From assembly GCF_002831625.1 (NCBI RefSeq), contig NZ_CP025116.1:2781501-2845500 (forward strand): a stretch of DNA of 64,000 nucleotides. The letters are read 5' to 3'. The translations under genes and the position numbers were made by a program. Position 1 is the stretch's first letter. Each line of letters starts with the position of its first letter. This stretch comes from Nonlabens sp. MB-3u-79. GTDB taxonomy: Bacteria > Bacteroidota > Bacteroidia > Flavobacteriales > Flavobacteriaceae. Shown here piece after piece: positions 35,219 through 44,925 of this stretch. The notes below the pieces were generated by a model. That model had not been told where the DNA came from. It did not search any database and saw only the letters and a program-made list of their open reading frames with translations.

Positions 35219-36304
35219 TCACAATCTGCGACGTTCTCCTTTTTCATAAATCACTATAAATGCAGATGTGTACCCTTTTGCAATAGCTTTTTCTTTTAAT
35301 TCTGACACTTCCTTAAGAGAAGAGAAATTACCTGTAAAATATCGATAAATACCACCTTCTTTCTCTCGAGAAATTTCTGGCAGACTTTTGAAGTTATAAG
35401 ATTGTGCCTCTAGTTTATTACTACTGGCACTTATTTGTACTTTATAAACGATATTATTTCCTGCTGCTGCTGCAGTGCTTGTTTCAGAAGTAACTACCTG
35501 CTCTACTTCAAAAAGATTGATCTCTCTATTCTTTTGATAATCTAATACAGCCACATAAATAGAATTGGCTACTTTCTTTTGGCCCGAAGTACTTCTTAAA
35601 AACGTACGCTCTTCCTCATTGGTAAGAAAACCAGTTTCTATCAATACGCTAGGCATATAAGAAAGTCTTAAAACGGCAAATCCTGCTTGTTTTACACCGC
35701 GATTCTTTCTGCTCAATTGGGTTTGGAATCTAGACTGTACATTGGTACCCATCTCTATACTGTTATCTAAATATTCTTCTTGTATCATTAAGTTGGTCGC
35801 AAAACTAGATGGATCATTAGGATCAAAACCTACATATTTCTCTTTGTAATTTTCTTCTAATAAAATCACAGAGTTCTCTCGTTGTACCACTTCTAGGTTA
35901 TCTGCATTTCTATGAATTCCTAATACCCAAGTTTCATTTCCTTTAGCAGCGGTAGCAGCTGCAGCGTTGCAATGAACGGATACAAATAGATCTGCTTTTG
36001 AATTATTTGCGATGTCTGCTCGTTGATACAGTTCCAAAAACTTATCTGTCGTACGTGTATAGACTACTTTTATCTCTGTATGTGATTCCAATTGTTTACC
36101 TAAAAGCTTCACTACTTTCAAGGCAATATCCTTTTCAGCAGTTTGGGCTACATACTTGCCAGAATCCTTACCACCATGTCCAGCATCGAGTACCACAGTA
36201 AAAACCTTTTTATCGGTCACTTTTGTAGAATCGATCGGTATATTTGCCATCGATACGATAGGAATGCTAAGAAGTACAATAATCAAATATATCTTTGTTT
36301 TCAT
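35219..36304 (-). CDS. N-acetylmuramoyl-L-alanine amidase with C-terminal SPOR-like region
   Basis: This 361-residue exported enzyme cuts the amide bond between MurNAc and the stem peptide. It has a signal peptide (to about 20) and an Amidase_3 domain with the zinc ligands in VVLDAGHGGKDSG near 38, DLFVSVHCNAA near 106 and the catalytic Glu in SVLIETGFLTN near 220. The C-terminal part (about 285-361) with KVQISASSNK resembles a SPOR murein-binding domain. It faces away from lptD across a spacer that holds one palindrome. Confidence 0.92.
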   Translation of the reverse strand: MKTKIYLIIVLLSIPIVSMANIPIDSTKVTDKKVFTVVLDAGHGGKDSGKYVAQTAEKDIALKVVKLLGKQLESHTEIKVVYTRTTDKFLELYQRADIANNSKADLFVSVHCNAAAATAAKGNETWVLGIHRNADNLEVVQRENSVILLEENYKEKYVGFDPNDPSSFATNLMIQEEYLDNSIEMGTNVQSRFQTQLSRKNRGVKQAGFAVLRLSYMPSVLIETGFLTNEEERTFLRSTSGQKKVANSIYVAVLDYQKNREINLFEVEQVVTSETSTAAAAGNNIVYKVQISASSNKLEAQSYNFKSLPEISREKEGGIYRYFTGNFSSLKEVSELKEKAIAKGYTSAFIVIYEKGERRRL

Positions 36305-36342
36305 ATTAAAACTATAAGTTGTGAATGTGTTGTTTATTAGTT

Positions 36343-36358
36343 CGCTTTCGCGAAAGCG
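36343..36358. repeat. CGCTTTCGCGAAAGCG palindrome, copy 7 (amidase-lptD spacer)
   Basis: This perfect copy lies in the 143-base divergent spacer, 39 bases upstream of the amidase start. It is in a position where it could affect both genes. Confidence 0.95.
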
Positions 36359-36447
36359 TAATTATTAGAAAACGCTTAAAATTTATATGTAGTTTTGACG
36401 TTTCAAAAACCAGACCATTATTAATAACAAAAATAGCATAACCTAGA

Positions 36448-39162
36448 TTGCATTTACGTTTAAAGCATATTATTTTATCCCTACTGTTTTTAACAGGCAC
36501 AATGTCCATCACGGCACAGGAACTTCCAGAAACAGGAATACCTATTCCGGTTGAAAAACCTAAACCTGAACAGAAAAAAGAGGAAAAGAAGCCCGTGAAT
36601 GAAGAGGTGGCTAAAATTCCAGAGATTCCAAAAGATTCTGTAATTAACGACTCGGTTAAAAAACCAAAAGCTTTCCTTGAGTACCGCATTGAGTCTAGTG
36701 CTAAAGATTACAAACGTATTGATAGAAAAGGAAATACCATTACCTTATACAACGAAGCAAAAATAATTTACGGTGACATTACTATAGAGGCCGGAAAAAT
36801 CATCATCAATAATAATACGGGAGATGTTTTTGCCTATGGTATTCTAAAAGATTCTTTGGGCTATACACAACGTCCGGTATTCTCTCAAGGGGGGAATGTT
36901 GTAAAGCCAGACTCTATTATTTTTAATAAAAACTCACAAAAAGCACTAACATTTAATTCTGAAACTACTCAAGGAGAGTTCAATGTCCTCGCAGAAACGA
37001 CCAAAAAAGTAAACGATTCTGTTTTCTACATGCAAAACGCTCGCTTTACCACTTCCAAAAATCCAGAAAATCCAGAATATTATTTCCTTGCCCGTAAAAT
37101 CAAGTTTGTCCCAAATAAAAAAATCGTTACTGGACTGGTCAATATGTACATCGCAGATGTTCCGACACCCTTGGGATTGCCATTTGCTTACTTTCCTATG
37201 ACTACAGAGCGTAAAAGCGGTATTATTATCCCCTCTTTTGGTAACAATAACAGTCAGGGGTATTTCTTGCAAAACGGTGGTTATTATTTTGCAGTTAATG
37301 ATTATATGGACCTTACGCTATTAGGAGATTACTTTACTAATGGCAGTTATGGTGGTCGAGTGGAAAGTAACTATACCGTGCGCTATAAATATAGTGGTAG
37401 TTTAAGATTCTTATATGAAAACCAGCTACAAAGCGAGCGCGGTTTTTCTGATTTTGCTCAAACTTCTCGTTACAACTTAAATTGGCAACATTCTCAGGAT
37501 GCTAAATCCAACCCTAGCTCTAGATTTAGCGCTAGTGTGAATTTAGGAAGCAGTCAGTTTTTTAGACAGTCTTTTAATCAGGTAAATCAAAGTGCTACTC
37601 TTGTGAACAACTTGAGTAGTTCCATCTCTTATTCTAAGTCCTTTCCAGGAGAACCTCAAGTCAACTTCAGTGCGAGTGCGACACACAATCAAAATACCAA
37701 TACAAATGCTGTAAACTTAACCCTACCTACACTTCAAGGTAGTGTTTCTAGAATATTCCCTTTTGCTCCCAAAGAAGGAACTAAAAAAGGAGTGATAGAA
37801 AACATCAACCTACAGTACAATTTAAGAGGAGAAAATCGCATCACTACAACAGATGAAGATTTTTTTACCGATAAGATGTTTGATAATGCTGTAATGGGAT
37901 TAAAGCACAGTATTCCTATCGCTACAAACTTTAAATTAGGGTTCTTTAGTTTCAGTGCTAATGGTAACTACGAAGAGAATTGGGTTTTTGAAACTTTTAG
38001 ACAGTCTCTTGTAGAAAATGAAAGTGGGGTTTTTGAAACCGTTCGCGATACCATAAACGGGTTTGATGCCTACCGTTCTTATAGCTATGGGGCCAGTGTT
38101 GGAACCACCGTTTATGGTAGCTGGAAATCAAAGGATGCAGCGTCTAAAGTACAAGCTGTCAGACACATCATACGCCCTAATATAAGTTACTCGGCAAACC
38201 CTAGTTTTGATCAATATTACGATCGCCTAGCCACGGAGCAAGGACTGGATGCTCCCGGAAGAGAAGAACAATTTTACAGCCGTTTTGACGGTACATTATT
38301 CGGTGCCCCAGGACGTAATTTTTCTAGTAGTATCAACTTGGGTGTTCAAAACAACATAGAGGCAAAAGTGAGGGATAGCGACTCGACAAAAACCGACCTT
38401 AAGAAAATTCAAATTCTTAAAAGTTTAAATTTCAACACCTCTTATAACCTAGCTGGTGATTCCTTAAATTGGAGTCCTTTGCAGATACGTGGTGTCATCC
38501 CAATTACTAAAAATATTGACCTGAACCTAGATGCTAACTTTGATCCTTATGCACTGGACAGCAACAACAACCGCATCAATACCTTTAACATTGATAATGG
38601 TGGTAGCCTGTTGCGTTTGACACGTGCTGGTTTCCGTACCAGTTTTAGGTTGAGCAGCAAAGACTTTGAAAAAGACAGTGATAAAGATACAGATGAATCT
38701 GACGAGCGCACCCAACAAAATGGTGGCCGTACTGATGATCTTTTTGGCGAGTCTGTAGATTACAGCCGACAAGAAAATCAGGAACCAGAAAAACAAGATA
38801 TCAATGTCAATAAAGACCGTTACCGATTCAAGATTCCATGGAATTTGAGTTTTGCTTATACGATGACCTACAATAACGCCCAGCGGCAAAATGCCATCAA
38901 CCAGCAAAGTTTAATGGTAAGCGGTGATCTGGAACTATCGCCACGATGGTCTATAGGTGGAAATACAGGTTATGATTTTGCTAACAAAGGAATTTCCTTT
39001 ACCACCCTGCGTTTTCAGCGTGACTTAGAGAGTTTTAACATGAGCTTTAACTGGACACCTATTGGTCCTAGAAACAGCTGGTTTTTCTTTATAGGTATCA
39101 AAGCTAGCGCTTTAAGCGATATCAAATGGGACCAGCGCAGACAACCAGACCCCACTTTTTAA
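36448..39162 (+). CDS. lptD: LPS-assembly protein LptD homologue
   Basis: LptD forms the outer-membrane pore that inserts lipopolysaccharide. The 904-residue protein has a signal peptide (to about 24), a low-complexity Pro/Lys/Glu stretch (about 28-60), an OstA-like beta-jellyroll domain (about 85-250) and a large barrel (about 250-904). The start is TTG at 36448: an in-frame stop ends three bases before it at 36439-36441, and the next Met is inside the signal peptide. An acidic insertion with DSDKDTDESDERTQQNGG lies near 750. LptE is not seen here. Confidence 0.85.
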   Translation: MHLRLKHIILSLLFLTGTMSITAQELPETGIPIPVEKPKPEQKKEEKKPVNEEVAKIPEIPKDSVINDSVKKPKAFLEYRIESSAKDYKRIDRKGNTITLYNEAKIIYGDITIEAGKIIINNNTGDVFAYGILKDSLGYTQRPVFSQGGNVVKPDSIIFNKNSQKALTFNSETTQGEFNVLAETTKKVNDSVFYMQNARFTTSKNPENPEYYFLARKIKFVPNKKIVTGLVNMYIADVPTPLGLPFAYFPMTTERKSGIIIPSFGNNNSQGYFLQNGGYYFAVNDYMDLTLLGDYFTNGSYGGRVESNYTVRYKYSGSLRFLYENQLQSERGFSDFAQTSRYNLNWQHSQDAKSNPSSRFSASVNLGSSQFFRQSFNQVNQSATLVNNLSSSISYSKSFPGEPQVNFSASATHNQNTNTNAVNLTLPTLQGSVSRIFPFAPKEGTKKGVIENINLQYNLRGENRITTTDEDFFTDKMFDNAVMGLKHSIPIATNFKLGFFSFSANGNYEENWVFETFRQSLVENESGVFETVRDTINGFDAYRSYSYGASVGTTVYGSWKSKDAASKVQAVRHIIRPNISYSANPSFDQYYDRLATEQGLDAPGREEQFYSRFDGTLFGAPGRNFSSSINLGVQNNIEAKVRDSDSTKTDLKKIQILKSLNFNTSYNLAGDSLNWSPLQIRGVIPITKNIDLNLDANFDPYALDSNNNRINTFNIDNGGSLLRLTRAGFRTSFRLSSKDFEKDSDKDTDESDERTQQNGGRTDDLFGESVDYSRQENQEPEKQDINVNKDRYRFKIPWNLSFAYTMTYNNAQRQNAINQQSLMVSGDLELSPRWSIGGNTGYDFANKGISFTTLRFQRDLESFNMSFNWTPIGPRNSWFFFIGIKASALSDIKWDQRRQPDPTF

Positions 39163-39392
39163 ATGCTTTTTCCTTTTTTATTTTTATACGGCTGTTAGAT
39201 CGTATCAACTCATTTGATAAATATTTTAGTCTTTATAGCGAGCGTCAACAGAGTCAATCAAACTCAATTTCTGTAAGTAATAACAATGCATTCGATTCGT
39301 TTTTGCTTACAAAAACACCTGTATTATTTTAAGCCGCACAAGGAACTGTTATATACGCTAAGAATAGTTCAAAAGAAAAAGATCAGGGTTCT

Positions 39393-41834
39393 CTATTTAA
39401 AAGAATACCCACAACCTATTGGACTTCCATCTGGAATCGCAGGTAATTTCTTTTCTTGAAACAATTCTGGATGCAGATAGAAGGGTTGGATTTGCATTAA
39501 CAATTGGTTCTCAAAAGCATCTCGTTTGCTCAGGTCTTTTTCAATACTTTTCAATTGGTGTCTCGCGGCAGCTTTTACGTCTATATTTGTGCGAGAACTA
39601 GCTATAAGGTTCATTAAGTGATTTATAAAAAGCTCTTGAGTTCTATGAGCAATAGCTGTAGCGTAAGGATCATCATTTTTATAATCTCTAAATACTTGAT
39701 CAGAAACAGCATTCAATATCGTTCCTAGAGTCAAAACAGCATTAGAGGCGTTTTTAAAATCATTGATATTTTCCACCTCTTTAGTACCATTAGGTACCAA
39801 GGCATTGGCAGTGGTGATTCTGTTCATACGTTCTGGATGAAACAAGAAATCAAAAGTCATGTCTACACTGGTAGCTGCAGCATTTAAAGGATCAAAGCTC
39901 ACTCCTGTTTCTGATTGAAAACTTTCTCTTGTTCTAGCATATCCGTAAGCTCGTGGCGGGAATAATTTTAAAACCGATTGCGGAATCTTCAAAGTCTCTG
40001 GATCTATCGTTTTTAAGATATTGCGCAATGCTTCAACTTGTTGAAAAGCACCTACCGTATTAAATTCTTGATTGCCATCCTTTGTTAGAAATTCATACTC
40101 CAGACCTCCCACAAGTTTTGTAGTTGCCTCTACTTGGTATCTGTGTGCAAAGTAAACAGGTACAAATACATCTTCTAACACACTTAAAGCCTCTCCAGAT
40201 CTGATATTATCTAAAGAAAATTGATTCATAGCTATCTCGCGAACTTTTAAAATATGTACTAATTCTTTAGAAGGATTTGCTCCATTATCCCAAAGGTGTC
40301 CACTGGCACTTGCACCACCTGCAGCTCTAGAATCGCTGTCTGAAATAAACTTGAGGTTTTCAACGTCAGCTATTTTAATAATCGATTGTAAAAAAGCGGC
40401 TTCAGACTGGCTGGTTTTTGGGTTCCCATAAGAATACTGTACCGTTAACTTGTCCCATTTTCCGATTCCTATTGCATAAGCATCTTCTAAAGAAATTACT
40501 CCATCTACAATGTCATACTTGGGATGTGGGTAATCCATAACGCTTGCTCGATCTTGTGTGCTTGCTGCAAAATTATGTGCAAAACCTAAGGTATGTCCAA
40601 CTTCATGAGCGCCTAACTGTCGTATTCTCGCAAGTGCCATATCCATCATGGCCTCATGATTTTTATCGTTTCCTTTAAAAGGCTCTTTAAGCAATCCTTG
40701 TGCAATCATAAAATCTTGACGTATGCGCAAACTTCCTAAGCTCACATGGCCTTTGATAATCTCACCAGTTCGTGGATCTGTGATACTACCGCCATAACTC
40801 CAGCCACGAGTACTGCGATGCACCCACTGGATCACATTGTATCTCAAATCCATAGGATCTGCATCTTCTGGAAGCATCTTCACTTGAAAAGCATTCTTAT
40901 AACCAGCACTCTCAAAAGCTTCATTCCACCAGCCGGCACCTTCTAATAAAGCACTGCGCACTGGTTCTGGTGTTCCACGATCTAAATAATAAATGATAGG
41001 TTCTACTGGCTCACTAAAAGCTGATTCTGGGTTTTTCTTTTCTAATCGATGTCTAGTGATCAATCGCTTTTGGATGGGTTCAAAAACTGGTGTGCTATAA
41101 TCCATATAACTCGTGTAAAAAGAACCACTACGCGGATGGAATACACGAGGTTGGTAACCTGCATCTGGTAATTCCACAAAACTGTGATGCTGGATCACAG
41201 AAATACTACTGGCGTCTGGCGCAACACTTTTGACGTCTCTTCCTGTAGGTGTTCCTGTAAAAGTAAGCATGGCTTCAAACTCTGTATTCTTAGGAAAACT
41301 CTTGGTGTTTTCCATCCACAAAACGCTGCGTGATTTATCAAGCTTATAAGTTCCTTGTTTGCGATCTTTTAAACGTGTTGCCACTCCATGCGCATCTTCC
41401 ATTAGAAACGGAGTCAAATCAATCACATAAGTGCCGTTTTTATGTTCCTTAATATCAAAACCAAATAATACTGACTTTGCAAAGGCTTGTTCTATAGAGG
41501 CTTTTTCATCTTCATTTGTAGAACTTGCACGATAGTTTAAATTAGGCTGTAGGAGCAATAATTTGTTACCACTTTTGATCCATTTTACCACAACTCCATC
41601 GCCTAATTGTCCACGATCCAGTCCTATATCATTAGATCCTAAACCACTGGTCAGGGAATGAACATAAAGAAATTCTTTGTCTAGATCTTTAACTTCTAGC
41701 AGTATACTACCTTTATCTTCCTGATAAGAGAAGTCGTAATAGCCGTTAAATTGCTGGGAAGGTAATGTTGACTGCGCTTTCGCGAAAGCGGAAACTAAAA
41801 ATAATAAGGAAACGATGCACCGAGTACTTTTCAT
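39393..41834 (-). CDS. Secreted zinc-dependent metalloprotease (DUF5117/DUF5118 type)
   Basis: This 813-residue exported protein has the metzincin-type zinc motif GAHEVGHTLGFAHNF near residue 410, preceded by the helical GWSYGGSITDPRTGEIIKGH. Regions around 30-200 and 270-400 resemble the N-terminal and pre-catalytic DUF5118/DUF5117 domains of Bacteroidota zinc proteases. The signal peptide holds the palindrome: LVSAFAKAQSTLP, with AKA-Q as the likely cut. Substrate unknown. It stands alone between two spacers. Confidence 0.85.
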   Translation of the reverse strand: MKSTRCIVSLLFLVSAFAKAQSTLPSQQFNGYYDFSYQEDKGSILLEVKDLDKEFLYVHSLTSGLGSNDIGLDRGQLGDGVVVKWIKSGNKLLLLQPNLNYRASSTNEDEKASIEQAFAKSVLFGFDIKEHKNGTYVIDLTPFLMEDAHGVATRLKDRKQGTYKLDKSRSVLWMENTKSFPKNTEFEAMLTFTGTPTGRDVKSVAPDASSISVIQHHSFVELPDAGYQPRVFHPRSGSFYTSYMDYSTPVFEPIQKRLITRHRLEKKNPESAFSEPVEPIIYYLDRGTPEPVRSALLEGAGWWNEAFESAGYKNAFQVKMLPEDADPMDLRYNVIQWVHRSTRGWSYGGSITDPRTGEIIKGHVSLGSLRIRQDFMIAQGLLKEPFKGNDKNHEAMMDMALARIRQLGAHEVGHTLGFAHNFAASTQDRASVMDYPHPKYDIVDGVISLEDAYAIGIGKWDKLTVQYSYGNPKTSQSEAAFLQSIIKIADVENLKFISDSDSRAAGGASASGHLWDNGANPSKELVHILKVREIAMNQFSLDNIRSGEALSVLEDVFVPVYFAHRYQVEATTKLVGGLEYEFLTKDGNQEFNTVGAFQQVEALRNILKTIDPETLKIPQSVLKLFPPRAYGYARTRESFQSETGVSFDPLNAAATSVDMTFDFLFHPERMNRITTANALVPNGTKEVENINDFKNASNAVLTLGTILNAVSDQVFRDYKNDDPYATAIAHRTQELFINHLMNLIASSRTNIDVKAAARHQLKSIEKDLSKRDAFENQLLMQIQPFYLHPELFQEKKLPAIPDGSPIGCGYSFK
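41775..41790. repeat. CGCTTTCGCGAAAGCG palindrome, copy 8 (in the protease signal peptide)
   Basis: This perfect copy encodes AFAKA at the end of the signal peptide (VSAFAKA-QS), placing an AxA signal-peptidase site exactly in the repeat. Confidence 0.95.
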
Positions 41835-41939
41835 AATTCAATTTAAAAAAAAATAAAGATAAACGATTCTTATAAAAGAAAAGTAGTTGCACGCAACCTT
41901 TCAAGACCTGCTGCATCTTTATATCAACTCATACATATC

Positions 41940-42326
41940 ATGAAAAAAATACTTATACTTTTTAGCTTTTTCATCAGTCTATCAGCTTGTACAGATTGCG
42001 ATGATGATACTGTTGTAACTGAATCAGAAATAGTAGGCAACTGGGAACTGGTGGCCATTCTTGCAGACCCAGGAGACGGCAGTGGCACTTACCAATCAGC
42101 GACTGGTAAGACACTTCAGTTTACCGATCAAGCTGTGGTGAATTGCAATATTAGTTTTTGCTTCGGACAGTTAACACAAGCGACGACAACAGGTACTTAT
42201 GATACCTCTACCATGAGCATTGAGGTAGATAATTGTACAGGAACCTATTCCTTTAATGGGCCTTTTCTTGAAGTGTCACACTTTTGTATAGAGCCTTGTG
42301 GAGAACGTTATGTAAGAGTCAACTAG
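41940..42326 (+). CDS. Small lipocalin-like lipoprotein
   Basis: This 128-residue protein has a lipoprotein leader with the lipobox LSAC near residue 17. The rest is beta-rich with EIVGNWELVAIL near 29, the usual start of lipocalin-like domains in Bacteroidota, and four or more cysteines in the C-terminal half (NCNISFCFGQ, DNCTG, HFCIEPCGERY), probably disulfide-paired. The role is unknown. It ends seven bases from the convergent GlmU-like gene. Confidence 0.72.
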   Translation: MKKILILFSFFISLSACTDCDDDTVVTESEIVGNWELVAILADPGDGSGTYQSATGKTLQFTDQAVVNCNISFCFGQLTQATTTGTYDTSTMSIEVDNCTGTYSFNGPFLEVSHFCIEPCGERYVRVN

Positions 42327-42333
42327 CGCTAAA

Positions 42334-43506
42334 TCAATCCTTGCGGTACTGAGCGGTTTGCTCAAATACATGATCTAGAATATCAATATCTACTTGTTCC
42401 AGTGATAATCCACGGCGTTTCATAACAACCTCTGCTACTTCATAAGCTTTGGCAGGTTTGTAAGTCATATTGCCCTGAGGCCCACCCCAATTGAAAGATG
42501 GAATAAAATTACGTGGGTAGCCAGCTCCGTAAATATTGGCACTCACTCCTATTACGGTACCTGTATTGAACATGGTATTGATCCCACATTTAGAATGATC
42601 TCCCATCATCAATCCACAAAACTGAAGACCAGTTTTTGCAAAACGACCTGTTTCATAGTTCCAGAGTTTTACTTCTGTATAGTTGTTTTTTAGATTACTG
42701 GTATTGGTGTCTGCTCCAAGATTACACCATTCTCCTATCACAGAATTCCCTAAGAAACCTTCGTGTCCTTTATTAGAATAACCAAAAATCACAGAATTAT
42801 TTACCTCTCCTCCTATTTTAGAATGTGGACCTACAGTTGTAGGACCGTAAACCTTTGTTCCTAATTTAGTAGCGCTGTGATCACACAAGGCAAAAGCACC
42901 ACGTATGATAGAGCCTTCCATAACTTCAGCATCTTTACCTATATAAATAGACCCTGTTGAGGCATTTAAAGTTGCAAATTGAAGTGTGGCACCTTCTTCT
43001 ATAAAGATGCGATCTTCATTGATACAATTCACACTATCAGGAATGGGCTGGCTTTTTCTTCCTTTGGTAATCAGGTCAAAATCTGCTTCTAATGCTTTTC
43101 CATTCTTAGAAAAAATATCCCAAGTAAAATCAATCCCGTCTACTTCTTCTTCTAAGAAAAGCACTTGTTCCAACTCTATGGTAGGTGTGTGTAATTCTTT
43201 TACCCTATAGGCAAGTATATCGTTACCTGCCAACAATTTTTGCTGTGGTTTTAAGTTTTTTATCGCTTTACATAGGGCTGGAGTAGCAAACACATTTCCT
43301 GCAATTACTATATTATCGGTTGTTTCTACAAGTGGGTATTTGGATTGTAAATAATCCTCTGTCTGGAAACTAACTGTTTCTTCTAGTTGCTTTTCCCACT
43401 TCTCGCGTAAGGTCAGAATCCCACAGCGTATCTCACAAGTAGGTCGTGTATATGTAAACGGTAATAATGCTTTGTGCTTATTAAAGTCGGCTAGGATAAA
43501 GTTCAT
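42334..43506 (-). CDS. GlmU-family sugar nucleotidyltransferase/acetyltransferase-like protein
   Basis: This 390-residue protein starts at 43506 (MNFILADFNKHKALLPFTYTRP); the longer frame from 43560 adds 18 unconserved residues. The N-terminal half has the motif LLPFTYTRPTCEIRCGI near 14 and LREKWEKQL, a short nucleotidyltransferase-like domain; the C-terminal half (about 190-340) has hexapeptide left-handed helix repeats such as IGEWCNLGADTNTSNLKNNY. Bacteroidota proteins of this type probably act in UDP-GlcNAc synthesis after GlmM. I do not know the exact reaction. Confidence 0.8.
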   Translation of the reverse strand: MNFILADFNKHKALLPFTYTRPTCEIRCGILTLREKWEKQLEETVSFQTEDYLQSKYPLVETTDNIVIAGNVFATPALCKAIKNLKPQQKLLAGNDILAYRVKELHTPTIELEQVLFLEEEVDGIDFTWDIFSKNGKALEADFDLITKGRKSQPIPDSVNCINEDRIFIEEGATLQFATLNASTGSIYIGKDAEVMEGSIIRGAFALCDHSATKLGTKVYGPTTVGPHSKIGGEVNNSVIFGYSNKGHEGFLGNSVIGEWCNLGADTNTSNLKNNYTEVKLWNYETGRFAKTGLQFCGLMMGDHSKCGINTMFNTGTVIGVSANIYGAGYPRNFIPSFNWGGPQGNMTYKPAKAYEVAEVVMKRRGLSLEQVDIDILDHVFEQTAQYRKD

Positions 43507-43789
43507 CGGTATGGATTGTTTTCTAAGATCAAAGGTCGTAAAACTATTTTCATTTATCATTTTACTTTAAAATAATTATCAAGGATGCTGAAAACCTCAA
43601 CTTCAAAGAGTTTCGGATATTAAAATGGTTGTCCCGCCCATTTTTAAGTAAGCTAAAAAAGCTGGTCAACAGCAAAGTTGGGGAGCAACGATAACGAAAC
43701 AGTTTTTAGTCCTTTTCATCTTGATTCCATATTCTTATAACTCAGCGTTCTTTGTTCCATTGTCCTACATTAATTCCTAACTTAGCTGC

Positions 43790-44848
43790 ATGCAAAAAAA
43801 CCGTTCGCTCTTTATTGCCATAGCAATATTAATTCTTCAGGTCAGCTTTTATTACAGTTTGCGTTTTTTCCCTTCTACCGTGGAGTCGCTTTACAGCACG
43901 GGTATTTATCCCTATATCGCAAAAGCCATGAGGCTAGGATTGGGCTGGATTCCTTTCTCGTTTGGAGATGTTGTATACTCGGTTGCTATTCTTATGATCA
44001 TAAGATGGTTGTGGTTGAGTAAAATGGATTTGATCTCGCTTTCGCGAAAGCGTTACACACAATTATTCCTTTCCTTAAATATTATCCTGGCTCTTTTTCA
44101 CTGCATGTGGGGGTTTAATTATTACAGAGAACCTTTGCACAAGGTTTTAGACCTTGATAAGAATTACAGTACAGAAGAACTAAAAACAGTCGTCTACCAA
44201 CTTGTTTTCACCTCTAATCAATTACACGAGCAATTACAAAAGATAGACTCCCTTCCTGTGAGCTTTACGAGATCGCAGTCAGAAATTTTTGACCTAGCTC
44301 CTATTGCTTTTAAAAAAATAGACCATATTTATCCCGCACTGGATTATGGGAATTCCAGCATCAAAGAATCACTTCTCACGATGCCGTTATCTTATATGGG
44401 TTACAGCGGCTATTTGAATCCGCTGACGGGTGAGGCACAAACAAATGCATGGATCAATAATTACAAAACTCCAGTACTCACCTTACATGAAATGTCGCAT
44501 CAGTTAGGATTTGCAAAAGAAAATGAAGCTAATTTTATAGCGATCATTGCCGGGATGAATCACGACGATCTGTACTTTCAATACAGTGCTAGTATTTTTG
44601 CCTTGCGCTATTGCATCAATGATTTATACCTCAAAGACCCTAAGGCTTATGAGGAAATAAGGCCCTTGATACGTGATGGTATTTTTAAAAATTATAAAGA
44701 GCTGCGAGACTTCTGGAATCAGTACAAAGGTGTTGTAGAAGAGGTGTTTAAGGTGACCTACGACACCTATCTAAAAGCCAATAATCAGCCTGACGGAATG
44801 GAGACCTACAGCTATGTAGTTGCCCTTATTGTTAACTACTACAAATAA
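43790..44848 (+). CDS. DUF3810 membrane protein with zincin-like motif
   Basis: This 352-residue protein has two or three N-terminal membrane helices and a C-terminal domain with LHEMSHQLGFAKENEANF near 229. The HExxH plus downstream Glu is typical of zinc metallopeptidases, so the DUF3810 family may be proteolytic; no activity is established that I know of. The palindrome at 44037-44052 reads LSRKR, not AFAKA, in a basic loop after a membrane helix. No operon partner is evident. Confidence 0.82.
   Translation: MQKNRSLFIAIAILILQVSFYYSLRFFPSTVESLYSTGIYPYIAKAMRLGLGWIPFSFGDVVYSVAILMIIRWLWLSKMDLISLSRKRYTQLFLSLNIILALFHCMWGFNYYREPLHKVLDLDKNYSTEELKTVVYQLVFTSNQLHEQLQKIDSLPVSFTRSQSEIFDLAPIAFKKIDHIYPALDYGNSSIKESLLTMPLSYMGYSGYLNPLTGEAQTNAWINNYKTPVLTLHEMSHQLGFAKENEANFIAIIAGMNHDDLYFQYSASIFALRYCINDLYLKDPKAYEEIRPLIRDGIFKNYKELRDFWNQYKGVVEEVFKVTYDTYLKANNQPDGMETYSYVVALIVNYYK
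44037..44052. repeat. CGCTTTCGCGAAAGCG palindrome, copy 9 (in the DUF3810 gene)
   Basis: This perfect copy reads Leu-Ser-Arg-Lys-Arg in DLISLSRKRYTQL, a different frame from the others. It supplies a basic stretch on the cytoplasmic side of a membrane helix. Confidence 0.95.
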
Positions 44849-44925
44849 CTTTACGCTTTTTATGAATTCTTTAAGAGGTCCGTTTGCAGGAGTTTTGGCT
44901 ATATTTATAATCTAAACTTTATTTC

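Noticed and set aside
39126..39332. A 68-residue frame overlapping the lptD end
   Set aside because: It begins inside lptD in another frame and has no protein-like pattern.
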